Assembly: GCA_013396915.1 (NCBI GenBank)
Contig: VWZL01004638.1
Span: 124,001 to 188,000 of the forward strand
Direction: 5' to 3'
Length of the DNA stretch: 64,000 bases
Source: Stercorarius parasiticus
Lineage: Eukaryota > Chordata > Aves > Charadriiformes > Stercorariidae
Shown: piece by piece, positions 1-15,000 of the stretch
How positions within the stretch are numbered: the stretch's first letter is position 1
How the letters are laid out: every line of letters begins with the position of its first letter
The notes under the pieces: generated by a model
Told to the model about the DNA's origin: nothing
Databases searched by the model: none
What the model saw: the letters and a program-made list of their open reading frames with translations, nothing else
Program-made: the position numbers and the translations under genes

Positions 1-2056
1 CTGAATGTCACTGCTTCTGCAGGCATCAGTATCAGTTTGCTGCAATAAACATGCATATACTTAAAGGGTGCACTACTTCCATACCATCAGTGCTCACTAA
101 AAGGCAACCTTTCATTTCAGCTATTGCAAGAGATGCAATCAAGGAACTATTTGATTCAGTAAAAGGGTTTGACCACAAGATTAAAATTTGACTTCATACT
201 GCAGAAATTACTCCACCCATCAGTTTCATCATGAAATACTTTAAAATTGGAGTTTAGAAAAATACTTCATCATTAATGAAGACACTGAATGACTTCATGG
301 CTCTAATGCAAGTAATGACAATACTGACAAAAGTAATTTTTAACTGACTTAAGGGAGCAAAAGAACATCATGGCAGTTAAAAGCTATCTGGTCACATGTC
401 TAAATATTTGTAGAACTTTATGGTAAAAAAGCTTTCTCTACTGATAATTGACACATTACATTAAAAGTGGTATTAATAAGGGACACAGAAGCCTAACAGA
501 TGTCAGTTAATGATCATGATAAGCTCTTACACTTGAAGTTGTGCTGTAGGGAGTCACACCCACTTGTCTTTTGGGAAGAGCAGTATCCGTAGTTCTTCAG
601 TTGCCAGAGGTTATCCAAATAGTGACGCTGTGTTTTAAGTAGCGCACCAGGTATATTTGATATGGCCAGCAGAAAGCAGGAAAGATGTTATTTTCCCATC
701 ACGTGAGCTTCTAGCAGGTTTGAGGTTGATCCGCTGGGTAAATTCAATTACCAAAAATCTTTACCCATGGAATTGTTAGAATTATGCAGGAGTTTTTTCT
801 CTCATCATGATGCAGAAAATGTTTTCCTAGCTAAGTATTATCTGTGTAGCTTCTGGATTGAATTACTTCATCCATGAGGAGACTCTGAAAGCCCAGATGC
901 TGGTAGTTTGGAAGCTGGTTAGAGCTTTCCTGTATACTCACAGACCCTGTGTTACCAACAGTGGTTATTAATAGCTCAGGCTAGGAGTTCTATCACCGCA
1001 AGTCTTTGGAGAAGCAATTTGTACTGTATTGGCATCAAGCACACCTACTGAAACTAAGAGAAAAAAGAAGTATTTGCTCCTGTACAAACTGCAAGTGGAA
1101 TGGAGAGCTTTTTGGTGCAGGTTTATATACATATCACTATCATTTGATAACACTATTATTAAAGGACTTGGATGAGTGGGAATGCAAATGCCTAATGCTG
1201 TACAGGATAATTTTCTTCTATGTATGAAAAAGAGTACAAAGTGCTCCCTGAAAGCATGGTAGTTGACAAGTTGGTATTCTTACTAGATGCTCACGTGGAG
1301 GCAGCTGAACAGGTCACAAGTGCACTGCTGTACTTTAAATGCAGCAAATGTGAGGCTGCTTGCTTCTATATCTTATTTTAAAATAAATAAATAAATCCCT
1401 CGCTTTGGTTCCTGACAGCCTAAAAATCCAAACATCGTGTTCAGTCATCTAATAGACTTTTTGGCTAACGCCACGTATTATTAACCACACCCATCAATCT
1501 ATTATTATAGAGGAACCACAAATTAAAAACAAGTGCCTGGCTCACAGTAAACATCAAGGACATCGTGCTGGTGGCCAAGACTGAATGTTAATAAGTTTCT
1601 GGGTTTGCAGTACAGCAACATTGTCTCATAAATTGCAATACAACCTGTCCATTTATTGGATTCAGCATGAGAAAAGTTTAGCATTGACAGCCTTGTCCAC
1701 CTGTGCTGGACTGTTTCTATGCTCAGTGCTCTGATACCTTACTTCCTCTATTATTTGAGTAGAAATAGCATTTAGGACATTTTTTTAAATATTACAAAAG
1801 GTCAGTTTCCTGATGAAGAGAAATTTTATGTGTGTAAATTCATCAGTATTTTACACACAAGCTCATATAACAAGCAGTAAAAGAAATAGCGAAAAAATAA
1901 AAACCACAGGCAGTTAACGAAGATCTTAGATTTGAATGCGACTTAGCAGTAAGGAGAAAATAAAACCTGTAATTTTTCAAAAAGGAGACTCAAGTGTCCA
2001 TATTGTCTTCTGCAACTGTACATTTAAGGTCCTTTTGCTATCTTATGGATATTTAT
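1..2056. other. AT-rich non-coding stretch, no gene seen
   Basis: Stop codons are frequent in all six frames and the open frames here are 60 to 73 codons, as expected by chance. I see no splice-bounded coding block, no RNA gene and no repeat that I recognise. A short run of AAAT units lies near 1380-1395. Confidence 0.6.
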
Positions 2057-2093
2057 TTAATTATTATAATTTATTATTATAATTTATTATTAG
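2057..2093. repeat. 13-bp AT tandem repeat, about 2.8 copies
   Basis: Units TTAATTATTATAA (2057-2069), TTTATTATTATAA (2070-2082) and a partial TTTATTATTAG (2083-2093) follow each other directly. This is a low-complexity minisatellite-like array made only of A and T apart from its last base, and it could be length-polymorphic. Confidence 0.85.
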
Positions 2094-5000
2094 AAAATGC
2101 CTCCTGTTTTGAACCTACTTACCAAGGGCAATATGAGCTTTCTTCTAGATTATTTAGCTATGATAGAGTAATAATTACTTTTGGCCTCACATTCCTCAAC
2201 ATGTGACTTGAGAATAGAGCATGACATTGCTGGACCTATCATACTCCTGGATCCAGCTGTTCCAAAAGTGCTGTATGAGGCTTTAGTATTATTTAATTGT
2301 CCTGAACCATTAGTTTACTTGCTGCCTTTTTACTAATTATATAAATAGAGTAACTGCAAAGCACTTTTTACTGCTGTGCCCTTGTGACAGTGTGATTGAT
2401 TATTTACTTACTTGCTTGTTTGTTTAAAGGCTGGGGATAATGCAATATTGGTGCTGGGTGGCAGTTCTGGTGCTCCTGTTTTGAGGAAAACAGAGAAGCA
2501 GATATCCCCTGCTGAGACACTCTTTATTTGGTTTTGCCCTAACACTTTTCTGTGCTGCCACCATAGCTGATTTTTTATACCTAAAGAATACATTGCTCAA
2601 AGCTTGTTTTTGTGAAAATATTGCACTAGTCAAAGCTGAAAAGGGACCTATGTTATTTAAAATATGCCTTTAAAAATGTCAGAGGAAAGTTCGAACTTCA
2701 TTAACCTGTAGCTGCTGACACACTCCGTTTTTCTGAGCTTCCCCACACTCATCTTTGGGAGGGTCTTGCATACACACAGGATGAAGCTGAACATCTCCTA
2801 GGGGAGTCATCAAAAAGCTGCTGAAAATGACAGAAATATGATCAAACCAGAACTCAGATTGCTGCTGAAGAATCTGTAGATTTATGAGCGTGTCTTGAAT
2901 TTTTCACTAGGTGTGGTAGGTGACACGTAGCCAGATAACCTTTGCCTCCTTGTCACCTTATCTCCACAGTTTTTGGCCACATTGACAGCTGACTTGCTGT
3001 GCATGAGGGAGGTTGAGAGGAAATGTGAGGGGGAGGCAAGGAGGCAGGACTTGAGGGCAATTCAGTTTTAGGGTGGCTTAAGCTGACCCTGAAACCACCC
3101 TCAACCCTTTCTGAGGAAATTTTGTAAGAAACATCTCAAAGGAAATCTTTACTATTCACTTCCGAGTGGTGGATTTCAGAGGTTCATAGGTCGATTCTTG
3201 CTGTGTGTGTTGTGCATTTAAGTATGTGTGCCTGTTGAGTAGATTACCTTTCCAGATATAAGAGAGCAAAGATTGTTAGTTAACATGTCCATCAAGAGAT
3301 GCGAAGCTGTAGCTTACATATCCTAATGCCTACAAAATTAAGAGAAATGCAGCTACATTAATTAAGACTTCAAAGTGAAACATATGTGTTTTGTGGTATC
3401 TCTGCTTCATGTAGGTTGTGATGGTTTTTTTTCTTCTTTTTAGCAATATTATTTAAGTTTTATAGAAGCTTGACTCTGTACTGAGCCAAAAGCACACTAA
3501 TTTGGTTATTAGCATGTGCACCAAGCGATCTCACTCCACTCATTCAGAAAATAGGAATTAAGATGATTTGAGAGCCCTCCAATTTTGCTTTCAATGCTAT
3601 CGATTCCTTTCATCAAGGCTGCGCTGTTCCGTGCTTGATCTTGAAAAAGGGATTGATGGCACACTTGCTCTAATCACATTTCATTGTACATTCACTGCAT
3701 GTAATAATAAATTTGGCTATCCAGATCAATTTTAGCCCAGTTTCCTCTCACAGGATGCAATTCAATGATTGCTTTTTTATTTTTCTTTTAAGGCCCATTG
3801 TTTGATCCATATAGGGCTCTTTTTTTTATCCCCAAAATATTGACTAAAATATGCTTCAGTGATATTCTACACTTCTATTTACAATCGCTTTGGGAAAAAG
3901 CCTATGCTTGATTTTGGTAGGTCTGAGGTTACTACATGGTATATAATGAGAGCGATTTTAGTAATAGCTTTCAAAGCACTTAGTGTGTTCATGAAGTCTT
4001 CTTGAGTGAACTGTTTAAATACAAATACTTCCATACAGTGTACTGTTCAATATAACTTGCAAATGCAAAGAGCTTATTGCATAATTCTGTAAGTATTGCA
4101 ATGTATCTCAATATTTTCTGTAATGACCTTATAACAGGATCATTATTTGACAGAGAACATTCTAGATGAGGTTAATGTACTTTTTGTATTTTTTTCCCCA
4201 TAGAAATTGGAGATTAAAAAGATCTCTTAGGTCAACTAGTTCATTCCCTGATGGTGATTTTATTATGCCTATTCATCAGTTCAAAAGGCCACATTACTGT
4301 TGCAAATCTGTATTAGGGAAAAGGCAACACTGGACTTGCCTATTAGTAGATTCTGCTGCTGAATGTTCGGTGAGCAATAAAACTTTCGCTGACTTGTGAA
4401 CAAAAAAAGCATCTGAAGGTCCTTGGAAGCAAGGAGGGAGAATAGTTAAAGGCAAAGGACTGTTAGGTCTGTAGTTAGATCTCAGGTTGATCCTGACAGA
4501 AAATAATGTAAATAATGCCTCTGTGGAGCTGGAAGAGTTGGTCTTTCTAAGCTTCATCTAGCATATAATGAAATAACAGTTACATGATCCACAAAAGTTT
4601 AGTAACTAAGTCCATTAATACAGTTGTTAAGTGAAATCTAATTAAGCATATGGATTGTAAATAAATGAGTATGGGAAAGGAATGTTTTAAGGCAGCTGTT
4701 CTCAGTGCATTGTATTACATCTAAAGTCCCAGTTAAATATGATTGGAAAAATATGATTGTAAATGTGCACAGTGGCATACACAAAGATTCATATGCATAG
4801 AACCTGTGGTCTTATTTTCCCTCGAGTATAAATCATTATGATACAACCAGAGACAAATAACGGTGGAAGCAGAAAACATGTTTCCTTAGTTCCAATTAGG
4901 CCCAAAAAAAGTTCAGCCAAAATAAATCTATCCAGGATGATACAAAATCTTGCATGCAGACATCTTGAAGCTTTGGAGGTGTTATGTTGTCTTCTGTAGA

Positions 5001-8000
5001 ATTAGAACTGAAGGTCTTTAAGTCAGTTCTCATCACATGGGCAGAGATGGAAGGTTTCCTTTTTTAATGCCGAATATTAATATTTTTTTTGTTAAAGAAA
5101 CAAAAAAAAAAAATACACAATTTAAAACTGTCATGGTTTCTGTTTTCATTTTTCTCCTTTCTCTGTAGGAAAATATTTGTTAAACATTTTTTTAAGTTTT
5201 AACCTTATTTATTTCAAACAACTACTTTTTTTCTAATTATGCTATAAACTTTATTTGTTCTTCTGGCTCAAACAAGAGTTAGTTAACTAATAAAATGCAC
5301 TTTAAGTAAATAGGTAAGAAACTAAAAGTATACATATTAAATAAGTAGGTACAAAAAATTTGAAATTATATTTTTAAGGCAGTCTTCCGATTTTGATTTT
5401 CAGTTTTTCTTCTCAAAGAAACTAAAACACTATAATTATTTGTTCTAGAAATTAAAAAAGTTGTTGCTAAAGTTGCAGAAAGATGTTCCAGGATATATGT
5501 CCCCAGTGATGAGTATGAATTATGATTCTGTAGAGTAATATCATCAAAACCATAGGAACTTGAAAGACTCATACTTTTCTCCACTCAAAACACATGAAAA
5601 AAGATTTCTGCTTTATAAATGACACACTAAGAAATAATCTGTCTTTTGATGATGGCTGGACAGAAAAGGTACAAATTAAAAAAGCTCTTAGATGTTTTGT
5701 ATTAGAAAATACATTTTAAGAAAACTTGGACTTTGTGTTATAGTATCTGTATTTTTAAGCTAAGAACAGTAAATAAGTTCAAGTATTAGTGGTGGCACCT
5801 TAGGGTTTTTCAGTGCTACTTGTCTGGAAAAGTAAGTTTATTTTGACAGAATACTTAACAGCATTCGCTGAGCTACAATGAAAGCTATAAGCTATAACGA
5901 AACAAGCTTGGCAAGTCTGTCTGAGGATGAGCTTCCTTCTCTGGGTTTAACTCTATTTCAGTGTTCCTGTTTATCTCTCCAGTGAATGCAAGCACCCTTC
6001 ATGGTCTGACAGATATTCTGTCCTTGCCAGGTAGCTGCTGCTTTTAGGCACTAGCTGCCAAAACAATTCAGAGATTAATGGGAAAACATCCATAAATTAT
6101 AGTACAACCTCTCCAGTTTCATGGAAAATGTAAGATCTTTGGGATGTTTAAATGCTGTAAAATGTCTTAATTTGTTCAGACACTTGCACAATTATTAATA
6201 CAGACAGATGCGGAGTACACAGACACCAAGCGTATAAATTATCTTTAAGGGAATTAATACAAGAAGCTAGCAAAATATTCCTGGTGAATAAATTACCGTG
6301 ACATTTTATTATGATTTCAACAGAAGATCACCAAGTGCATATCTTAAACATTGTTCTCAAAAACCTGCAAAAGAAAGCCAATATCAAATGATGCAGCAAG
6401 GGAAAGTCAAATGGAAAGCTACACCTATTAGGCTCATAGACATTCCCAAGGTAAGACAACACTTGTCACCCTGAATAAGCCATTAAATGCATTGTTTTTT
6501 CCAAGTCTTTAATTACAGTTGGCATTCCCGAGTCAGTGCTGGAGGCAGCCATCCTGTTGAAAACCTTTGTGACACTGAAGTGGGAGGAAACAGCAGCAGT
6601 CGCCTAGTTTCCACAGTGCTTTTAAAACACATTAGTAGGAGAAAAAAACTTTTTAATGTTGCATGATTTACACATCTAGGTCCATCCTCAGCTGAACATG
6701 GTGCTCTATGGGCTTGTGACACTCCCCATATCCACCATGTCTGTGGGGTTCAGCTTGGCTCCTGTCACCCATCACCTCGTAGCACAACAGACCTCTGCAA
6801 AACCGACTCTGTAGGGCTCAAATGGAAATTTCCTAATAATGACATAGCCTATAGCTCCTTAGCCAAATGGATGATAATAACAGTTGCCCAAACAGCAACA
6901 TCTGGTGGCTCCAGTACAGACAGTCATACAAGGTAGTAATGTCCTGTCCCAATCCCAGTATGTGATTGCAGTCACCTAGGCTTGATTTCAGATCTTGCTG
7001 CTGCTAAAAGGAAAGGTGCTGGTGGAAACTTCTACCTCTCCAGCTCTTCCTTCAGCATGTGCTTGAACCTTCCTGTGGTTCTTCTGCCCCTGCACCCACA
7101 ACTCCCATTACCTTTGCTGGTGGCTTTTGTCGGGCACTTGAGCTACAAACAGAAGAAAAACAGGGTGCTGTAACACACTTCTGACAGCATTATGTGATGA
7201 AATACACTAGATCTTATTTGAATTTTTGTGGTTAAGCCTCTTTTCTGATTGAAACGTGCCACAGTTCCCTTCAAAGACTGAATTAGTTCATGCTCAATCA
7301 CATTAATACCCAAAGCGACTCGCTTACCACATCATCTGCACTCAGACAACAGCTGCCGTCCTTAGTGCCAGCCACGCAACTGTGTAACATCTGTAATTTG
7401 TATATGCTTATGTAGAAGCTCAGAGCCGTTATGTGAAAACGCCTGGTTCAGAAGTGTCAGCGCTGTGTCGCCTCTTCAGCTGGTCCCTCAGCCTCAGAAT
7501 GGGCAAGCTGGCCACAGCCTGTCCAAACCCAGATTGGCACCCAGTTCATCCTTCTCTCTGGGTAGGTGGTCATCCATGCTTTTCTAAAAGAGACAGCCAC
7601 TGGTGAGGTGAGAGGAGAGCTCAGACCTCTTCCTGAATGTTAAAGGAGGTTAGGAAACAGGGGAATGGTGGAGAGGAGGGATGCGAGGAGATTCGGACCT
7701 GAGAGGAAACCGCGGTTAATCCCAAGAAGGAATGGCATATAAAAGCTGTCATAGCAGCGTTGGTAGAAAATGTTGTCCTCTGTGAGTTCAGCTTGTGGAA
7801 AAGTGTATGCTATGAGTTTGAGTCCCATACTAAGTGAGTTAAATAGGTGATATAGTTTAATGACTGGAATATAAAGGTGAAGAGGGTGACCTTCTGGGTT
7901 TTAGGCTGCAATTAAACATGGGTTTCTTTTCTTTGTCATCTCTGTCTTAGTAGACAACAAAAGACATCATAATTGTATTGTTTCTATGTTTTATTTTGTT

Positions 8001-9171
8001 TAAAAGAAAATTATAATACCTTATTTTTGGTTTTGTCTTCAACCTAGTTTATGTTAAGCATATGCGTATTAGATTAGGCGAGGTATACAGGCATGGTGAC
8101 CCTTACAAAGGAATTTAGGGGAGCATTTGAGCAATGCCCAACATCCCAATACCTTTCTTCAGAATATCCAAAAGCAAATGGCATACTTCTATTGAGTTGT
8201 ATAGTCCAGTTTTGAAAGTTACAAGAAAGGCACGTATATGTTACACGTGCCCAGTACCAGTAGGTTTTTTGAATTAGTTCCTGCCAAGATGCTTCTGGGA
8301 GCATAACATTCCTGCTGACAGTCCACTGACCCAGGCTAAGGTTACTGCATAAAGTGGCAGTGTGGTTTGGCTTGCACTTGTAGCAGCCAAGCTAAAATCT
8401 GGTACAACTAACTGGTCCCTAGTGTGAAGCTCTCCTTCACGCAGCCTGGAACGTGGCATACAGTCTCTTCCCTCGCACTGAGTACAGCATCTCTTTTCAC
8501 GGTTATGGCTCTGAAATGCCATTCAGCCGTGCAGTTCTCAACCTCTCATTTAGCGACATATTGAGAAAAGTGAGTGAAGTTGTCCAAAAACTAGAGTGCT
8601 TCAAGACCAAAAGAAAAAAAAAGAAAAGTTTATCTTACTACCTTGATGAGTACTCTATCACAGTCTGTAGGACAAATACATTTTGATTCATACACAGCAG
8701 GACAAAAACCAGTCAGAGTTGTGGGGGTCTTAATATTCAGACTTCCACCTCCAGTTCATTTTAAGTGAGAAATATTTCACTGAAGACTGTAGCTTTATTT
8801 TATCAAATAATATCTTAGCAAAATTAATTGATACAATGCATTTTAGTGCAATTCGTAACCTATAAGAATGTCTGTCCTTGTCCCTTGCTCATTTTGGTTT
8901 TTTATGGCATACTTAATTTTAGATCCATGACCTATGATCTTTAATAGACTTTCTGACAATAATGATTAGGGTAGCGGATGCACAGTATCAAATTATCAAT
9001 AACCTCCTTCCCTGAGATAACACTAATGAATCATCATCCAATAGGGATATTTTGCTAGAAAACATTGATCATTAACTGATCACATTTTACACAGTAATGC
9101 CTGCATTTGCTTTTCTACCATTTTTCTAGAAAATAGTTTAAAATACGTACTGTTGATTGTTTTTTTGGCTT
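2094..9171. other. AT-rich non-coding stretch, no gene seen
   Basis: There is no recognisable exon or interspersed repeat. There are A-runs near 5101-5113 and scattered T-runs. A strong-looking splice acceptor (pyrimidine tract ending CTCTGTAG at 5161-5168) is followed by AT-rich sequence full of stops, so I treat it as chance. A moderately GC-richer part lies at about 6700-7600 and carries only short open frames without protein-like signature. Confidence 0.55.
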
Positions 9172-9217
9172 GGGGAGGGGGGGGGATTGAATGGGTTTTG
9201 TTTGTTTGTTTGTTTTT
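9172..9217. repeat. G-run followed by a GTTT microsatellite
   Basis: A G4-A-G9 run at 9172-9185 is followed closely by repeated GTTT units at about 9195-9217. On the opposite strand this reads as AAAC units followed by a C-run. It is simple sequence. The single G cluster is not enough for a classical four-tract quadruplex with short loops. Confidence 0.85.
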
Positions 9218-11948
9218 CTGAAAGATATAACTGAAAACCCTTTAGCTTGCCCAGTCCCTTATTTATTCTATACATTTGCTTGGAACCAAAATCTTCATAT
9301 GAAGCATTTAAAATGTAGTTTAAATAAGCATAAATGAAACCCCTATAATGAACTCTGCCTAGAAATGCATGAGATTTGTACAATCCTCATTATATTCTGG
9401 GAACAAATGGACCTTAAGATCACATTGAAAACCTTGATTAAAAAAATGTGACTAAGATAGTCTCCTTAAGGATTATTCACGTTTAGTTTAGCATTTGATA
9501 TTAACTATCTAAACCCACATCAGGAGAAATCAAATATTGCTTTACTCTAAGTAGTTTTCAGAGAAAGAGGAGATTTCACAATTGAAACTTTTTTCATTCT
9601 GAATGTCTTAATTAGCATATTTTAACAGTCTTTTAAACCTTGAAGCATAATCAAAATTGTCATAAAATATTCTACTTTGAGTGCTGAATGAAATACTTGC
9701 AAACCCATCTTAATTTCATTGTCTATACCACTATCACAGATTTGAGAAATTCTCATTTTAAACAAATTTATTCTCTGCTTCAAACCTGCACAGGATGCAT
9801 ATTAGGGATACTAACTTTCTGTAAAAAAGACCAAGATAAGCACATTCCCTGCTGGCATTTTCTTAAGCCTTTCATTTGTTGAAGCAAGATAGTGTCTGTA
9901 GAAATTCTGTTCTTGCAGATTTAGGGAGCAAAAGCTTTGCCTGCAAATCATATATGAGTTTACTACACCAAACTCACTCTTTTTTGGCCGAACATTTTCC
10001 GCATGTTTTGCAGGGCTGTACGTCCACATACTTTCTTTGAAAACAACTCAATGTATCACCACTTCCTTTATGGCTAAGAATTTAATGAGTACCACAAAAT
10101 AATTACTGTCAGTTGCCACCCATTTGTGTTTCCCATTGAAGTACTGTTTCTAAAATATGTCATGTGGTGAGCCTGGAGTCGAGCAGAACAAAGCAAGAGA
10201 GCAGATGCACTCGTGGCTGCTCCTGCTGCCAGTGATGCCCTGTCATAAAAACTCCTTTATAAACCCTACCAGAGCTGTTGGATGGTAATTCATCAATGTT
10301 ATCGCAAGGAAGGGGATTACCCATAATCATGCTGACCTGTCTCCCAGGAAGAGAGCTGCATGTAGGGGAATCAGGCAACATTTCTTCTGCCGTGAGACTG
10401 GGAGCAGATGCTCTGTAGGGTGGCTCACCTACTAAATCTTCCCCTAAAGGAATGGCTTTGTTTCTGTTAGTTACTAACTAGAATGATTCAGAGCCCTACT
10501 CAAACTCATAATCAATGCAAAACATTTATTTTCCTTAAGGTTTAGAGAAGAAAAGTCTCTAGGTCTGCATCAGAAAAAAGCTAACCAGACAGAAACTTCA
10601 GAAACCAGTCGCCCTTTCTCAGGCCATATTCAGTATCAGTTTCGTGCTATATCCTCAGCATGGCAAGGAGGGAGGCAGCCCCAGAAAATTAGAGCCTTTT
10701 TATAAGTCAGTTTTCTTTAAAAAAACTTCTTTAGAAACTACAACTTTAAAACAAGATATTCTCAAGGGACATATTGGGAAGTACAAAGATAATAGTTTAT
10801 TCTCCAAGCCATATGGAAGGGTTTTCAATCCATGTACACTGCTGAGGATGGGAAATCATGTAGAAGACTCCGACAGGCTAAGTGAAGGAAACTAAACCCC
10901 TTGCGCTTAAAAACTATTTGAGAACACTTGATGTAGATCACCAGTTTGAGGTGTGAAGGTGGGCTTCATGCTGACATAGGTAATAAATGAAATAAAGCAT
11001 TTTATGACTGACGAGATTAACAACATAAGACCTGGCTTCAGAAGGCTTACTGGTTTTACCTGAGGGGATACTTGTCCCAGATATTGAACCAAATCAACAT
11101 TGGCGACTCCATTATTTTTATCATTATTTATATTATTGAAAGAAGCCTTTGTTAAAACAAATCTATATTTACAGAGGAGAGATTGGTTTTGAGTAGAATG
11201 GTACTTACATTTCCTCTTAAGTTTATCCCAGCGTGTGAGAGGGTAAGATCTGTGGGCTTGGTTATGCACTCTGAAAGGGTGGAAACCATCTTTAGCATAT
11301 TGGTTCTGTTTAAACAGCATTTTGTTCCATTTCCCAAAAAAAGAAAAGAAACAAAAATCAATGTAGTTTGCTGCATTCCCTTTATATTGCCTACAATTAA
11401 ATCATATGTGCAGTAAAAACACTCCTTTTCTCTGTAGTTTCCAGTCTGAAAATTCAATACTGCATAAACTGAACAAATAGAAGGGAACAATTTTCTGCCT
11501 CCTTCCTTCCCACCAAGAGACAGCCAAGCAATACTTAACCTCCAGAGCCCAAGCCTCAGATATCAACCTCCACTCTAGTTTTGGCCTGATATGGGATCCC
11601 TTTTAAACTGGTGGTTTCCAGCAAGTCACTGCACTTGCAAAGAAAATGTACAGGATGTGTACAAGATGAATTCCCATTATAAAATAAGACCTTTTTTTCA
11701 GATTTAGGCAAATACTTAGTTTCAGGTTAAAAAAAATTGCTAGTTAATCAAATAGTACAAGGAAAAATGTGATGAAAACACAAAGAAAAAATCCCAAATG
11801 ACCACTCAATAATAACACTTCACTTTTTATAGCAGACCTACACCCCAAGTATAATTTAAAATAAGTAAGAAATAGCTTTCAATGTAACTAAGAAATGAAA
11901 AAGCTGAACTGCACAGCCATTGTTAGATGCATACAGTATTCCTGAGAG
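9218..11948. other. AT-rich non-coding stretch, no gene seen
   Basis: Overlapping open frames of 137 and 112 codons on the minus strand and 77 on the plus strand occur at 10907-11490. They overlap one another in different frames, start in AT-rich DNA and show no recognisable domain. I regard them as chance and see nothing else here. Confidence 0.55.
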
Positions 11949-12039
11949 ATGTGTATATGTGTGCACAGCTGCACAGACACAGAGACCATATGCCTGTGTA
12001 TAAACAGTAGATATCTGTACATGTGTGTATGCGCATGTG
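11949..12039. repeat. Two alternating purine-pyrimidine tracts (Z-DNA-prone)
   Basis: Strict alternation runs from 11949 to 11967 (TG, TA and CA steps) and from 12016 to 12039, the latter including a GCGC core. Together they form a TG-rich patch of about 90 bp. Alternating TG and CG steps are known to favour left-handed DNA under negative supercoiling. That this happens here is inference. Confidence 0.6.
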
Positions 12040-15000
12040 AATATTTTATAACCACATTGGCAGGTATGCAGGAAAACCTGAATATAAATTAGGCTTGTTC
12101 CTAGCTCTCTTTATACTGGCTGAACAGCTCTGCAGTTTGGATTAGAAATTAAATAAGGCAGTTTGGGTCTTGTCTTAGAAATAAGTGTATTAAAGTTGAG
12201 TCTTAAACTGAAGTAGCTTCAGAGTAGATTTTTCCAAACTGCAGTCTCTGACTATGAGACAGATTGCTACTGAACATGCCAAGCTGACCTCATTCTCCAC
12301 TATGTTGTTCAAACTTAAATATTCTGATTTTATAGCAGAAGTCCTCATCTAGACGAAGGATTACATCTTTCCAGGACATCAGCTTTGTATGATTCAAGCT
12401 GTTTTGATATTTTTCTCTATTAGTCTCCAAAATAGTGGGAAAATCCATAAAAATTATTTTCCTGCCCTTCTTTGTCTTTGCTTTGCCTTTAATTTCCTAT
12501 TGCAATTCATTTCCTCTTGTTTTTTGCAGTTTTAGAAACATGTTACTTCTTGAAGGGATATTGTTGGCCAGACATATTCTTCTTTGCTATATACCTAATT
12601 CTGCACCCTCAATTTATGTCACATGGTTAACCTATGTCATCCAAGTAGATCTTTAGTAAAGCTTTTTAATTCAGTCCCCAGGGACCTTCTTCAGAAGTAA
12701 GGGAAACTCTCATGTAGGGCAGTAACATTGTGCTTATTTAAGCAGTGTGCTACAATAGGAAATGGCTCCCAATCTGGGGACCACGGGACGCGGACAGGTA
12801 ACAGGCATGTAGTGAATTTCTGTGCAAAATATTGGCTGCCTGAATCCAGGAGTAAGGCCAACCATCTGAGCTACCTGAAAAGTTCAAGAAGTTGAATTAT
12901 TGATTTTCATTGTTTTCAAAATGTCCATGTTATTATTTTATCTGTATTGTACAAGTGTAGAGAGGTCCCAATGAGAGTCCCACTCCGACCTGAAAGGGCT
13001 TATTCAAGCAAACACATAAGAAAGAATAATCTTTACCATTAAAAACCCTTAAATTCAAATTCTGCCCTCAGTTGCCTGTTTTTTATTGGCAATGCCCTGC
13101 TGCAAGGAAGTACAGAAAACTTTTGGACTAAACACAAAAAATTTTTCCTCCCTGTGTCACCTGTGGTTTCTACTTAAGATTGTCCAGAAAGTGCCCATGT
13201 GTCTCAGTACCCTCCTAATGTAGGCAGTTTCTGCTCACAACAATATCAAGGCTGGGAAGGAGCAGAGCAGCCCCAACCTCTGCCCGTGCTGAGAAACTCC
13301 CGGAGAGGGCTGGAAGCGTGGCAAGGAGTATGGGAGGCTGGTGGCACGTTAACAACCAGTTCAGTGGACTGTGGTTTGAACAGCCAGTTCAGCCAACACA
13401 AATTGCTTTTGCTCCAGCAGAGCACTCAATTAAGTTCTGAAAATGTAGACCCAAGTATCAGAGTATCTTCTGTTAGAAGTTTTATTTATTATGAACTTGA
13501 AAATGTAAGAGACTTTCTTCTAAACTGATGTTTATCTGAATTAGATTAGAAACTTCTGTCAAACGTGTGAATGACTATCAGATTATGAACCTTTCATTTT
13601 ATGCTTTAGAAATCTATGAATTAAACTGAATATAATACTTCAGGGAATATTTGATCATTGATTTTTAAAAAGAACTTTTTATTTTATGATAATTATTTCT
13701 GAAAAAGAATTTATTTTTTGTTCTTTAAGTACTTATAATTTTATTGGAGTGAAAAGAAAAATAACCATGTCTTTCAAAACATAACTAGGACAAATGAAGG
13801 AGAGTAGATTTCATTAAACCACCTCTAATGTATGTTAAACTAAGACATCTTCACAGGAACTCCAACAAAACATGCTACTCACTTTTAACAAGGCAAAAGG
13901 AAAGTTTGCTTTCCAGCTGTATCTCAAAAGATGACCTGTTTAAATCACTAATCTTGAGGTAATGATCCTGGTTTCTAGGTGAGATTGTGTAAATCTAGGG
14001 TTATTGTTTCAAATTAATCACCACTTTGTTTTCTTCTCGAATGGATATATGAGATTTACATCTGTAGTGCAACTACCATCCTTGAACTTAAACATCTGCT
14101 GAGCTGTTTCTGTGGGTTGTGCTCATGCTCTATTGTGGTCAACTGAGGTTCTAAGTAATTCAAAATCTTTAATCTCATGACAATTCAGCTCTGTTTCCAG
14201 GTAGGATTTGTTTCTATAGCATTTATGGTAAATAGTTACTGCTTTTCTCCTTAGCTAGGAATTACCCTTGTTCTCTTCCCCATGGTTTTCTTGTGGTTAC
14301 TACTTTACTGATCCTACATACTAACACACACATCTCTCTCTTCCTATACATTTTGGTGATGCTCGGAAGGTGCTGTCACCTTCTTCTTCAAACACAGCCA
14401 TAGAACCTGATTGTCTTCTTTCATTGTACCTCAAACCGCAACATCCCAGCCAGTGTCGCACTAGCTGCATAACTGGCTCGGATGTTTTCAGGAACTCGTC
14501 ACTAAGGTCACTTCATTAATTCACAAAGCCTACGGTGAATAGTTTAAAACAGCCTCTGGTCCTTTGACCTGAAGCTGCAGTCATTCTTGACAACAGACAG
14601 AATAATTTCTTTCCGTGCAATGAGGAGTTTTTATATTCCTCCAGCGCGCACCCTCTGACACCAGAGTGAACCACTGGATAACCAAAATATGCAAACAAGG
14701 ACACCTGTACTCCAGATAAGCAGAGCTCTGGGCGTGCAGCTGCTGGTTTGTTTCCAAAGCAAGCTGGCAGGTTGATTGAGCTAGGGTGAATTAGGAGGAC
14801 AATCTGTTACAGAAAGTGGACACTGCATAATTAATAAACATTTTTTTCTCCACACTATCTCTTCTCTTATGTTTATTTCTGTGTTTCAGTTTCATGATGT
14901 ATGTCTGGTTTGAATGAGAAATGTTCAGTCCACCTGGTGCTGTCAGTTGCGAGTAATGTCTGTTTACTATGTGCATTAAATTAGGCAATTAACTGTTTGA

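Noticed and set aside
5148..5168. Splice-acceptor-like sequence ending CTCTGTAG
   Set aside because: The downstream sequence is AT-rich with early stops in all frames, and no donor-bounded exon follows.
10907..11490. Minus-strand open frames of 137 and 112 codons
   Set aside because: They overlap in different frames in AT-rich DNA, with no recognisable protein family and no splice or promoter context.
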